64,000 bases of DNA from Cercophora sp. LCS_1 (Eukaryota > Ascomycota > Sordariomycetes > Sordariales > Lasiosphaeriaceae): positions 248,001 to 312,000 of the forward strand of contig JAPZLL010000031.1 in the NCBI GenBank assembly GCA_036250225.1, read 5' to 3'. Below are positions 10,692-22,755 of this stretch, piece by piece (the stretch's first letter is position 1; every line of letters begins with the position of its first letter). The notes below the pieces were generated by a model, which was given only the letters and a program-made list of their open reading frames with translations, ran no database searches and had not been told where the DNA came from. The translations under genes were made by a program, and so were the position numbers.

Positions 10692-13632
10692 TTCTGGCGG
10701 TTATCTAGACGCCCGATGGGACGTCGAGAGTCGAGAGATTCAGAGTCGCGGAGGAATTTGGGCGGTCCGGATCGGGGAGGACAGACAGGCAAGGATTTTA
10801 GGCGTGGTCAGTCGAAACGCGCCGAACAATCGTTGCCGGGTGAGACAGCTTGGACGAGTTCCGCAATGCCACAGCCCGACGTCCAAGACCACGGCGCAGA
10901 TGGGGCAATTGTCGAGCGAAGCAGACGTGACAATTATGGAGGAATGCTTTCTCTGAATTTCGCCCGGGACCAACCCCTTGATTGGTGGCAGTGTTTACTA
11001 TTAGGCGTGGAATTCTGGGTCCTGCGGTGGCGCCGGGGTTGCTGTCGGCAGGTAGCGCGGTTGCGGTGGGGGCTTTGGGAATCCGTTGCAACGCGGGCGC
11101 ACGATGGACGGCGACAGGGCAGCTTTGACAGGCTCCGGGGCGACGGACTTTGCGCTCTCACGTCATGCCAGACGCGCAGTCGGATCAAAAAGAGAGAGAA
11201 CAGAACGAGCGGTGCATTAGCGCGGGCATTGACGGTGATGTAGTTGTCGAGAGGAAACGAAGGCCAGGTGGAAGGGCAATTTCTCTACCCAGATTGCCCT
11301 CAACCCATCCATGGAAGCTGGAAACAACCACTGCACCGCCTGTAAAAGCGCTGCCAGCCCTCACGGCAAGCATTTTAATGGGAAGGGGTGAGGTTCCCAC
11401 ATCACGCTGTGCAAACGTGGGGCGCGGACTGGTCCAGGCACACGATACTGACACGGCAGGGTCCGTTCAACGAGTGACGCCGATCCACCGAAAGAAGCCA
11501 CACCCCCCTATTGGGCCGACTGTGCTGTTATCCAGACGGTGCCGTGTTTATAAGCACTTCCCAGCATGACCTCATCTTGTTGAGAGGGTACCAGGAACCT
11601 CACAATTTGCCCAGCGACAACCAAAGTCTTTCTCTACCGAAAACAATCTCATGGGTTGCCAAGTTTTCATCACTTCCGAATCCTTGGTTCAATCGCAAAC
11701 CAACGTCACTGCTCTTGACCTTTTCCCTCCGCTGCCCCTTTTCAAGGGCCTTTACCCAAGTGGCCTTTTCGGCGGCTGGCGGGCAATCGCTTGGCTCCCC
11801 TGACTAAAAGCTGGGTGGAGGGGGCAAAATTGCACAAGCAGCCCCTTTGTCAATTGGATGGTGGTTATCAAGGGTGATCACGGGTCTTTGGGACCGGGTG
11901 GGAGGTATTGTCATCCTGCCCAATGGGCGAGGTGTTTGGGTGCGACAGACCTCTACGCGGAGACCAGGGCCGTTTGTTCAACACCCAAGATCCAACACTT
12001 CAGTGGTTTTGCGTGTCTCTGTCGTTGCATGGCGGCTTTCTTACGTCCCCTATCTGCGGTGTATCTGTTTCCAAATCTGCGTCTTGCCGACGGGCGTCCA
12101 TAGAACTTTTGGCTTTCCCGCAAGAACCCTCCTCATCGGTCATGGCGGGCATGGAACGGTTGACACGCGTGGGCTCGCCATCAAAGCAGACCAAGTCGGC
12201 CGCTCTGATGCAGGCCTCAACAACAAACATCTGCCACCCCAAGAATACGAGAGCTAGCGCATCTGTTCGAGGCGAGGGTAACAAGAGGTTTGGGTGCGGC
12301 TAACCGTACAGGCCATTTTAGCACAGCACACAGCAGCTGAAGCAGCCTCCACGACCCCGCCTTTCCCGCCGCCATAGTCCGATGTTGTAACAAGATTCGG
12401 ACCGGGCGCTGCAGTATCGCAGTCTCGCACCGAGACATGGTGTCTGGGCCGCGTGTCTTGAGACAGGAGAGATAAGAAAGGTTGCTTTCTTGTCCATGTA
12501 CATTGCCGCTTTCTAACTCCTGTTCATCCATTTTTCCGTTCTCGAGGACTCCGGGCATCTGGAGCCAAGTCCTACCCCACATCAAGACATGCGTGGACAT
12601 GGCACTGTCGGCACAGCCGCGCTTGGATCGGCGTTTCCTCCCATTCCCAACCTTAAGCTTTCATGCCGTCGCCCCCGCCCCCGCCCAACAGCAGCCGTTT
12701 CCAGGTTGTTCCCGCGACTGCATCTCAAACTCGAGCCCTGAGCCATTCAATCGGCGGTGATCACCCATCCCGCAGCTTGTTTTGTGGTCCCGTTCCCTTT
12801 GCTCGAGCGGTTGATGCGCCACCACGAGCTCTCAGTCCCGGAGTATTGTCCCCGAACACAGATTCGCCTTGTTGTCGTTGATTTATTGTCGTTGATCTAT
12901 GAGCCGCCACAGTTACGTCAAATACACCCTCGTCTTCGCGACGATACTATCATCTTTGCCTACTGCCCTATTTACCTGTGCCGCAAAAGGCTACAGTAGT
13001 AGTGTGCAGTTGACGGTTGCTCGGCGTCGGTCTTCTGCTCCGGGAAATGACGCAGGGTCCCTACATGCAGACGAACTGCATTGATAGATGATGTGAAGAA
13101 GAACCGGGATTGCATAGCTGACACTTCATAAGCGTATACGAGATTGAGTCAAAAAGGCTTACATGTAGAGCTCCAGCTTCTACGGACCCCATTCGCTAGA
13201 TTGAACATCTTGAACTCATGCCCAACCCATTACTGATGTGTTCGATGTCTTTGACAATACGTATTCACTTACAGTCCCAGTTCGCAAACTTGACCACAGT
13301 CGAGGGACAAGGGGGTCGACTGTAAAAGCCATGAGGATACTCGCCAGCTATTGGGGGGAAAAATGAACATGAAGCACCATCAGAACCACATGCGCAGCCG
13401 AAGTGATGCATGGCTCTCTTGTCGACCAACAGACTCCAACAGTTTGCCCCAACACAAAAAGTATCCAGAAACAGTTGACTCCGCTCAATTCTAAGGAAGC
13501 ATTGGAGAGGAACCGATGCCTTTAGTCCACCAGCAAAAAGCAAAGCCACAGCTCCCAAAGCTTCCTAATCACCCCAAACAAACGCCATGCTTTGTGTTTC
13601 CAGAAACAAGAAGTATGGTTACTTCCGAGGGC
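10692..13632. other. Long gene-free leader upstream of SMI1 (2.9 kb)
   Basis: This stretch lies between the SMI1 start and the SEC8 stop, both on the minus strand. No frame on either strand resembles a known protein. Frames of 130-196 codons occur but overlap on opposite strands. Pyrimidine-rich and purine-rich tracts are scattered through it, as is usual for long 5' leaders of fungal signalling and cell-wall genes. I infer promoter plus 5' UTR. Confidence 0.45.
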
Positions 13633-16600
13633 CTAAGACTGCCACATATACTCACTCAAATTCAGCAGCTTATCTGCCATCTGCCGCTTTGCCTGCGACG
13701 CCACGCCCCTTTCAGGATCTGCCAACTGCTCGCTGTAACAGAGCTCCATCAAGGCCTTGAGCTCATCGTACGTAAACCTGTCACCTCCTTTCCCTTCCTC
13801 TCCCTCCTTGGCCTTTTCCTCCGCAGCCTCTTTGGCCTTTGCCACGATCGCGTCCGGTCCCTTATCAAACAGTTCGTAGTAATTCGCAGCCCTAACCAAG
13901 TCCACGCCCTCCTCAATATTTTTTAGGTTTTGCTGCAACACCAATATGTTCAGCTGCATCCTACCGCATCCCTTGGCATTCATCGGCGCCACCATGCTCG
14001 AGTTACCGATCAGATAGGTGTTGATCAGCAGTCCCAAACCTGTCCGGATGAAGGCGATCTCACGCTCACGCAGGAAGCGTGTGGTAGTTTCATCATAGAC
14101 TATCATTTCTGAGTTGAGCGATAGGATCTGCGGGTCGGGCTCTGTGACTTCTTGCTCAAGCAGATACGGCGCTGTTTCTGGTGACAGCGCCGTATGTAGT
14201 GACTGGACGATTCGGCAGCGGATCTCCGTGTGAAGCGTGCGAAGCGCAGTAGAGGCAAGTTCTTCGTATGAGGAAAGAATTGAGTCAAATTGTCTTCCAC
14301 GTGTGAGTTTACGAGTCCAATATCGGGGTTGGGAAATAGACTTACTGGACTGTTTCTTGCGTCATCGGGAGATAGACAGGCCCTTCTTCCAGTGCCGCAG
14401 CTTTGTTCGGATCATTGAGAAGAGTCCATCTCTTCTTCTCAGGCCTAGGAAGACTTGCCCTAGATGAGTCGGTTTCGTTTCTAGTGATGTGACGCATGCC
14501 CAGGACCTTCACCGACAGCCATTTCATGCTCGTATACAGTAAGCATAGGGACTGGATCGTGTCGCGATCCTGTATAATATCGCTGAGATCAAGTTTCTTC
14601 TCGTCAGTGTGAGCAATGAGGAGGCTAGCTTCTTTTGCGAGGAGCGCAAAGTCGGACGTTTCCGACTTCCAGATTTGTTGGATAACCTCATGGATCTCGT
14701 TGGGCTCGAGGGCCATGGCAGCAGATGCACGGAGGGCTTGGGACGTAGCACTCTCTTGAGCCTTTGTCACCAGAGCCTTGAACCAACTGAAGCATCTGTC
14801 ATAGTAACGCATCATCTGGGTGATGATGAGAGCGCTTAGGGCTTGATCATGGGGAATAGTCCCCAGCATGCGGCAAAATGCAGTGACGACGGTAAAAAAC
14901 GACGATGTTCCTTTGAAGATGGGCTTCCTTGCGAGGTGTTCCCATTCCGAGTCTTGCTGAAAAGCGTCCGCTTCGCCGAATACATTGTCGCTGAGTTTTC
15001 CAAGCGTTTCGTCAAGCTGCGGCTGAAATACGTTGACGAGGAAGTTATCAAGAAAGGACGTCAATGTGCTTGTAGCCAGGTCTGATCCCGGGGGAACAAT
15101 GTTCTTCAGCCGCTGGAGAAAAACGAGGGTTGGAGGAAGAAGCAAGCTCATGTTGAAGACGCTGGGTTCAACGAGGGACTTGTAGGTCCCAGGTCCCAGA
15201 TTGCTACCATAACCAGGCGCCGCACTCTTCCTAGCAGTCGCGGGGTCGGATCGCGGAACAACCAGCGAGCCCTTCTTGCCATCCGCCCCTTTGCGTGACC
15301 CGGTTGTCAGCCCCGGGACAGATGCCCTGATGATGCCATCCAAAGCCTCGTACTCGGTTGCCATATCCACTGACTTCGCGTCAGCCTCGGCAAACTTGAA
15401 GAGGTGGTCCTTTGAGAAATCAGGCTTCCCGTTGATTCCAGCGCCGGGTCTTGGTGACGAATTGAACTGGTAGACGTCGGCGTCGGTTGTGACATAATTA
15501 TGCAAGAGAGACCGGATTTCGTTCTGGTAGAGATTCCACAATTCTTTGAAACTTCCGAGCAGGATGCTGTTATTTCCTGCTCCTTCACGCCGAATCAAAG
15601 CCTTGATGGCCTCATGGAGAACGCGGTGACCCTCGGCAATGGCCTCAAATTTGCCATATAAGGTCCACAAGAGGTCATAAATGACATCCGCTCTCATCCT
15701 AGTTTCGCGCTGGCCGTACATGTGAAGCCCGTTTGTGCCAGAAGATCCGCCTCGCAACGAGCTGGGATGCTTTTGATCGATATCGTTGATCGTTTCATTG
15801 ACAATGCCAAACAACTCAACGGGTAGACGTTGCTTCAGTGTATCTACTGCGCCTTCCAACCGCCCCAGCTTATTGAGGGCCTCGACGAGAAGGTTGACAT
15901 AGGAGAAAGTGTCGGCCTCGGGGTTTTTCTGCGGATCTTCCGCGGCCGAGCGCTCCCAGTCAATCATGTCCAGGACGGTGTGAAAGGGAGCAACAGCGGG
16001 AATCTCAGTAAAGTTGCCGTCGGTTGTGTTATGGTGTTTCGACAGAGCTTGCCATCTTTCCTGGCAGTATGGCGATTTGAGGTAGAGATGTTCGTGAAGC
16101 TCTTCGATCAAAATGTCCATCAAGGCCGTTTCTTGATTCGCCAAGTAACTGCGCAGATCGCTCAAAGCCCCTATGTTGTCCAACTCTGGCTTTCTCAGCT
16201 TCCGCAGCGCATTTTGAAGCACCTCGACCGCGGTAAGGAACCGTTTCTCAGATATCCTTGCTTCCAGTTGGTCTGGCACTTGACGGAGGTCGTCCAGCTC
16301 GTTAAGCGTCTGGAGCACGCCATCGTACATGCGCGAGGTCGCGTGCAGCTTCTTCAACTCCGGATCTGTAGTGCACAGTGCCGTCTTGGATGCCGCGAGT
16401 GATTCTTTCAACGCGCGCACTTTTTTCTGCGATGTTTGTATGCTCCCCTGGATTTTATGGAAGGTACCGATGGAACTGTTGAACCCTTGGTGGTAATCAT
16501 GGACAATATTCTTCAAGGAATCCTGGAGGTACTGGTGCGTCTTCTGGAAGTTGCGATACTCGTGTGCGCGACCAACAGAACTGCTGTCGAGCAGCTGGAG

Positions 16601-16897
16601 GGCCAACTGAACCGGGACGCAGTCATTCTCGCACATCGCTGGCCATTCTTTCTTGATGAGCTCTAGGACCTTGCCAATCTCCCGCTCGGCATTTGTCTCG
16701 TAACCGCGCTGGGCGGACCGAGGCGGAGGCGCATTGCGAACAACGGGAGGCGGGCGAGGGTTCCTCTGCTGCTGGGCTGGCGGCGAGAAGCGGTCACCAC
16801 CATAGCCTTCGCCATATGGGTCGTATTCATCGTCGGGCCGGCCGAGACCACCATAGCCGCCATTGCGGTATGTCTGCTGTCCGTATCTGTTTGACAT
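13633..16897 (-). CDS. SEC8: Exocyst complex component Sec8
   Basis: Subunit of the octameric exocyst, which tethers secretory vesicles to the plasma membrane at growing hyphal tips and septa. Two exons, 14346-16897 and 13633-14293, flank a 52-nt intron (14294-14345; gtaagt donor, gaag acceptor) and give 1070 residues in exact phase, near the usual Sec8 length. The junction restores TQETVQ-QFDSILSSYEELAST. The N-terminus (about 1-60) is a Gly/Tyr/Pro/Arg-rich disordered tail starting MSNRYGQQTYRNGGYGG. The conserved Sec8 N-terminal helical region follows from about residue 70 (EREIGKVLELIKKEWPAM, then the coiled segment HKIQGSIQTSQKKVRALKES). The C-terminal exon contains an acidic/basic insert (KAKEAAEEKAKEGEEGKG). 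The gene is divergent from RAI1 across about 560 bp. Confidence 0.95.
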
Positions 16898-17456
16898 GGC
16901 GTCTCAGGCTTCGAATGAGAGACTATCGAGTGGAATGGTGCTTCATCGTCGAGTCAAGCTCGGAGGCGGTGTTCGAGGAGTCGCTGGCTATATTTGTTGG
17001 GAAAATTCGGTGAATCAGCCAGAAATATCGACATTTACTGGTGAACCATTCCTTCGGTGTTGCGCTCGCGGCACAATTCGGTCGCGGAAACGTAGGCACA
17101 ATGTTGAGAGCTTGGTGTTTCGTTGCTCCTCGGCCGCTCTGGCCTCAGCGTTTCAGGCGACCAGGGTATGTTTTGGTGGGGCTGTGAAGTTCACGCCCCG
17201 TCCAGTGCAGGTCCCCTGCGCCTGCCATCCGTCATCTGCTCCACACAACTCAACTCCACAGGTGTATCCGTATTGCGACGGGACAAGGGAGGACAGCACC
17301 ACCTTCCAGCACTTGTGGTCAGGATATAGGACGGCACATTAAATAAGGCCCCTGGCTTTACGGATGAAAAGATACCCATCAATTACAAGGCCTTACTCTA
17401 TTTGGATTCCCTGGTTTTCATCTCAGACATATCCCTTTTTCTTAGGGCATCTCAGA
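16898..17456. promoter_or_regulatory. Divergent intergenic region between SEC8 and RAI1
   Basis: About 560 bp separates two divergent start codons, so it should contain both promoters. I see no clear TATA box and no credible coding frame. The half near RAI1 is rich in T and pyrimidines just before the ATG, which fits a fungal transcription start region. This is inferred from gene orientation. Confidence 0.55.
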
Positions 17457-18976
17457 ATGGCATCTACTTTTCCCATCCAGCCAATCGCCCGGTTTTCTGG
17501 GGAGAGTGAACCGGTGAAGCGACCTAAGGAATTCACCTGCTTCTCATACGACAAAGACCACCAGCTTCACCTCGACGACTCATCACTGAAGTGGTATTAC
17601 ACACCTCAGACCGGGACTGACCTTTCGAAGGGCTTTGAGACTTTCATCAAGCATGACGACAGTATCGACGAGCATCTCGATAGCCTTCTTAAGGGGATTG
17701 CTAGTCATGAAAAAGAAACAGGCAAAGCCATTGACGCTCACATCGTCACCTGGAGAGGTATGATGACGAAGGTCTGTATGAGAAGGCTGAGAGTATGTAC
17801 TTGGGATTTGCTGAGCTGACCTCCTACCTAGATCATGGCGGCTCCTTTCGAAGACCGTGATGGGTATGCTGGTCCACGCACTACAAAATAATGGTCTGTA
17901 AAGTCTAACAACTGCTGGGTACTAGCTTCGAGATGAATGCCACACTTTACCGCGTGCGCCCCTCCATCTGAGCCTCCTCCATCCTAACATTGCTAACTAT
18001 TCTTAAGGACTGCATGTAAGCATCACCGCACAACACAAACATCCCTGACATCTCCCAGCCGTTGCTGATAATAACTTGTAGCTTCATTGAAGAAAACCAC
18101 CAGTACAAGGAAGCAAGCAGGAGAGAGCAGGAGAGACAGCCGTGGAATAACCCAATACCCCAAGAGGTTATGTCATACTGGGGTATGGAGAACCCAGAGT
18201 CATCACAAGAGCAATCGCTTACCGCAGCCAGGTTACAAGTTCGAAACACTGGCAACAATTCCAGCCTGCTGGGGTGAAACCTCACGCGAATACATCGAAA
18301 ATCGCGAAAACGAGGTTGTGAACAATAAAGAGCAGTACTGCTCAGTTGTTCGCACCGGCCTCAGTAAAACCATCATCTGTCTCGGAGGTGAGGTTGATGC
18401 TAGTAAGTTGGCACACCCTAGTTTGCGGATCTGCATTCTCATCAAGCTTTCAGTATGGGATTCAAAGCCGCCTACATCAGGAGCACCAATCAACTATGTC
18501 GAGCTCAAAACGAGTGTAGACACTGGTAACAGGGACAATCCGAGCTTCGATCGAAAGCTTCTCAAGTTCTGGATCCAGTCCTTCCTATTGGGCATACCAA
18601 AGATCATTGTCGGCTATCGAACACGAGACGGTATTCTCGTTAGGACCGAGGAGATAGAAACGACTGGCATACCAGCTGCGGTGCAGTCTAGGAGAAGAAA
18701 TGCTTGGGACGGGAATACCTGTATCAACTTTGCCAGTGGCTTTCTAGAGTGTAAGTTCTAGCGAATTATGACCGCATACCGACATGTTGCTCACCCAGTG
18801 GAACAGGGCTAAGAAGCACAATTAACGATGAGGGTGTTTGGAGAATTCGCAGGCGTCCCGGGTCTCCAACCATCGAGGTGTTCAAAGTCGAAGAGGTTGG
18901 CCACGGGAGCATCATCACAGACGACTTCATGAACTGGAGGATTAAGTTGTCCCTTAGTCAGCCAATGTCGGACTGA
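17457..18976 (+). CDS. RAI1: Rai1/DXO family decapping nuclease
   Basis: Partner and activator of the nuclear 5'-3' exonuclease Rat1. The family has pyrophosphohydrolase and decapping activity on incompletely capped RNAs. The model has eight exons: 17457-17771, 17832-17863, 17926-17953, 18008-18015, 18082-18182, 18232-18402, 18454-18750 and 18807-18976. It gives 373 residues in exact phase. The fourth exon is only 8 nt (GACTGCAT); without it the frame meets a stop, and with it the protein reads MNATLYRDCIFIEENHQ. Metal-site motifs are visible: GGEVDAIWDSKP at about 213-224 and YVELKTS at about 233-239 with the E-x-K acidic/basic pair. The N-terminus matches the family (FPIQPIARFSGESEPVKRP). 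I chose the methionine at 17457 over an upstream in-frame ATG at 17364 because homology begins there. The second intron starts after GATGG with gtatgc. Confidence 0.93.
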
Positions 18977-19547
18977 GCCTTGGTGTTCTAGTGTTGGGCA
19001 ATCTGTTGAGCGTGGTTTGTAAAAGAGCAAGCGGGGTAGATATATATCCATGACGGCCATTTCAGAGTTAATCAACCCTACAAGCTGCACAGCCTACGGC
19101 GAAATACTGTCAGGTGAGCATCCCAAACCCTAGGGCAATCTCGTGCGAAACATTGACTAGCATTCCCGTGTTCTATCTAATCTAGACGAACCCCAGCCCA
19201 GTGCCTAACTTATAACTCCTGTGCAAATGCAAGCCTAAAACCTGACCAGACCTAGCCTGTAAAATAACAATGGTATGTTCACCAGCAAAACCAAATTAGT
19301 AAGGCCGTTAGATCATGGGGAACATATCAGAACGAAGGGTCGAACATGCAAATCCACCTCCTCCGTCCCAGACCACCCACTTATTAGCGACGCCGTATCC
19401 ATCAAATCACCACCATCCGGCTTCCAGGGTCCAGAATCCTTCTCCAACGGTCCTTTTCTTTCGAGCGAATACTGCATCTCGCCAGGAAAAGGCGACAAAC
19501 TCAGAAAGTCACATTCCTGTTCTGAGAGCAACTTCGGTTTTGGCATA
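18977..19547. other. Convergent 3' spacer between RAI1 and the kinase gene
   Basis: This 570-bp stretch lies between two convergent stop codons and presumably carries both 3' UTRs and polyadenylation sites. It is more AT-rich than the flanking exons. I see no coding frame of note. Confidence 0.5.
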
Positions 19548-21634
19548 TTAGACGCCGCTCATGGCGCCCCATCGAGAACGCAACCCATCTGTCCAACGCG
19601 TGTACAACAAGTCCGACAGAGCCTTGCAGTGTTCCATGCCCGGCACCGGAGGCTTACCAGGGAACTTTGCCTCAAGTGCCATCTTTTCCCTGTCTCTCTG
19701 CTCTTTCTCGGGCGACCGAGTTGATACCATCGAGTCAGGCTGCACGCTCTCTCTGCGCTTCCGAACACTCGCAAGGTGAGGGTTCTCCTGGCTCATAACT
19801 AGCTTGTTCGGGCTCCCTTGTGATGCCGGAGTTCCACGACCTTTGATCACCACTGTTCCCTGGGGTGTGCCATCATGAGGTGTCTTGGGCGTCTGATTAG
19901 TGACGCCAAGAAAAGCGCCGTTGAGTTTATTATCCTGGGAGATAGTGGATACAAGATTGCGGAGAAAATGGTAGGATCCCTCTGGGTCTACCGAGTCGAG
20001 GAGAGCAAAGGCGTCGGATAGGCGGGCAAGAGCTTCCCTCTTTGTCGAAGACGCAGTCTGGGCGTGAAGCTCGTCGAGACAGGGTTCAAGAGCCTTGTTG
20101 TAGAGACGGCGCCCAAGCATAGCCTCCTTGCTGTTGGGCTCAATGGGAGGCGCATGAAAGGCAGGAGGAGGCCGGTTCTCGTTGGTGGTGGGTTCTGGAG
20201 GGCCACCAAAGGCGTTGGACTCGGAGCCAGTTGAAGGTACGCGTCGGAAGAGACGCATGGTAGAGCCAGAGTTCCCAAACGAAAGGTCGGGCTGAAGCGG
20301 GCGCTTCGGAGCGATAGATGCACGGGGCGAGCCGTTAGACTCTCGCCGCACCGAGTCCCGATGAGCGGCAGACGGCTGCCGCCGAACTGTGGACCTGCGA
20401 ACTGTCCCCGGGGTATTTGGCTGTAAGGGGCCATCCTTGACATCCAACTTGCGCATCGCATCGTCAATGGCAAATGCAGAAGATGGCTTCCGCGACCTGA
20501 CAGTTCCCCTCCTCGGCGGAACAGTTGACTTAACCGTGTCGAAGACCCATTCGCACGACTCGTCCTTAGGGGAGATGGTGTGAAGCGTTTCCTGGTAAAA
20601 AACGGGTAACTTGACCCGGTCCGCTTTGGCGTCTGCCATTTGTTTCCGATGAATCAACTCCTGGAGAGCTTCAACCTTGCCCGCAGATCGAATGAATCTG
20701 TGTCTTAATAGGTCTCTCGCCGTCGGTCGGTGGTCGGGGTCTTTGACGAGACACTGCGCGACGAAGTCCTTGAACTCCTTGCTGAACTTGCCTTCGAGTC
20801 TCGGTGGAGGATTCTTGGGGATTTGAAACAGCACCTTCATCGGATGCGTGTTGGCATGCGGGGGCTCGCCAAGCGCGAGCTCGATGGCGGTGATACCAAG
20901 CGACCACAAGTCTGCTTTGAAGTCATAGCCAGCCTGCTGGATGACTTCTGGAGCCATCCAGAACGGCGTCCCTACGAAGGTATTCCGTTGCGACTTCATG
21001 TGCGTGAGCTGTGCAGCAACCCCGAAATCCGCAAGTTTCACCTTGCCATTTTCCGAGAGCAGCACATTGGCAGCCTTGATGTCGCGGTGGATTTTGCCTT
21101 CCGCATGGAGGTATTCGAGGCCGAAGAGGAGCTCGCGGCAGATGATGGCGATGTGGCCTTCGCTGAATGTTCCTGGTTTTAACTAGAGTAGGTCAGTCGA
21201 GTTGCGATCACTGCGTGCTCTCAAGAGGTCTTACCAAATCTAAGCAAGAGCCTCCCCCGAGGTATTCCATGACAATCCATAGCTTGTGACCGCGCAAGAA
21301 GCTTGCCTTGTATTGTGTGACGTAGGAGCTTGCACATGTGCTGAGCACCGATATTTCTTGCTGGATTTCTTGGATGTCATCCTCGCTGGATTCCAGGTCG
21401 ATCTGCATCACGGCGACGGTCAGCGCCCATTTGGAACTGCATGCGACGGGCTGTACTTACGTGCTTGATCGCAACCGTTTCGCCCGTTGCCTTTTCGATG
21501 GCTTTGTACACAACGCCAAAACTGCCACCTGCATGGTTGTCAGCGGGACAGACCCGAGGCGAAGAGATAAAAGGCTACGGACGTCCAAGTTCCTCTAGCA
21601 CCTGGTAATGGCTGGCTACCCCTTCGTCCGCCAT
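19548..21634 (-). CDS. Ste20-family germinal-centre kinase (Sid1/Mst3-4 type)
   Basis: Serine/threonine kinase of the GCK-III/YSK group, most like fungal Sid1, which works in the septation initiation network. I cannot separate it from the related MST-1 type by eye, so I give no symbol. Four exons, 21583-21634, 21461-21528, 21235-21402 and 19548-21182, with introns of 54, 58 and 52 nt, give 640 residues in exact phase. The kinase domain spans about residues 10-265: glycine loop GRGSFGVV, catalytic Lys in VAIKH, gatekeeper region WIVMEYLGGG, catalytic loop HRDIKAANVLL, DFG in LADFGVAAQL, activation segment VGTPFWMAPEV, and the end RHRFIRSAGKVEAL. All expected catalytic residues are present, so it should be active. 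The C-terminal half is a Ser/Pro/Arg-rich linker followed by a conserved helical tail (RRLYNKALEPCLDELHAQ). The gene is divergent from CYK3. Confidence 0.92.
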
Positions 21635-22755
21635 TGTGTGAATTGTGGGATGTCAACTGCGCGCAGGGTACGGGCGGTTCTGAAATACGCGGGACGCAAC
21701 GGCGCAGCGGGTGGACGGGTGGAGGGGGCAGAACGGGTGGCGTGGTGGTGGGGACGCTTGATGGAGGCAATGAGGAGATCGACGAGGGCTCCTGGCCTGA
21801 GAGAGAGGAGCGTGCCTGGAGAGTTGAGGCAGAGGGGATGGATTCCTGGACGAAGAGAGAAGAGAGCGCAAGCGATCCCAGGCGCACTCGCCTGCCTGTG
21901 ATATTAAGTTTCGTCTGGGGTCTAACTCGACGCGCTGGTTGTCTGGGTGCTGAGCGGGTGGGCACGGGCCATTGTTTACTTGCGAGGTGGGTGGGTTAGC
22001 AGGGCGACTGATAGACAGGGCTCCAGTCCTTTGCCGGTTTTAGTCTCTATTGAAGGAAGGAGCGACGGAAAACGAAGTTGGGGATTTCGTTCTCTTGCGA
22101 ATTGGTTCTGAATATCGAGGAGGTTTTGCCTGGACGTGGCGATGGAGCGGAGACTCTGTCAAGCACGACACAGGTCTTAAACCAAAAGGCCGACTTACAC
22201 GCAGCAACCTGCAAATGCACCTCGAAGCGCTCTGCAGCAGTGGTTGTCGCATGCCATCGTGCTTCCGACAGCGGGCTTGGGCCAATCGAAGGCTGCAGCT
22301 GCGCTCCAAGCGGCATGCAGAGACCCCTGTCAGCCCTGATTGGGCAAGTGGGTGGGGCCTAATCGTTGCCCCTAGCAACCGTTGTTCGTTTTCTGGAGCT
22401 CGGGCCCACAGGCGGTTCGGTGCTGGAGCTCAACACCACCCACCCAGTCCCGTCCCGCTCCTTTGCTGGTGTTGCAATGGATCTCTAGTCTGGCCCTTGC
22501 TCCCGGCAGTCAGTGTGGAGGGCGCAATCTCCCCTTTCTCCAAAACTCCATTGTCCGCTCCGTCGTCAAGCACCCTGTCGCGACCGCTGGGAACGCCTTC
22601 GTTTGCGAACCCACGTATGGAGTCTTTGCTCTGCCTTGCACCAACGACTCCACCAGAGCTACGCCTGCTTACCTGGCAGCCATCTTCAAACGAAATCATC
22701 AAACCGACGCGCCGCCCCGCGCTCAAGAGGGCTGCACTGCGCATCACCCGCCACA
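21635..22755. promoter_or_regulatory. Shared divergent region between the GCK kinase and CYK3
   Basis: About 1.1 kb lies between the start codons of two divergent genes that both act in cytokinesis in the established literature on their families. The sequence is GC-rich with C/T-rich runs on the CYK3 side. Open frames on both strands here reflect base composition and do not match proteins. Co-regulation is inferred from arrangement only. Confidence 0.5.

Noticed and set aside
10653..11243. 196-codon plus-strand frame overlapping the SMI1 5' end
   Set aside because: It overlaps the real first intron and exon 1 of SMI1 antisense and matches nothing.
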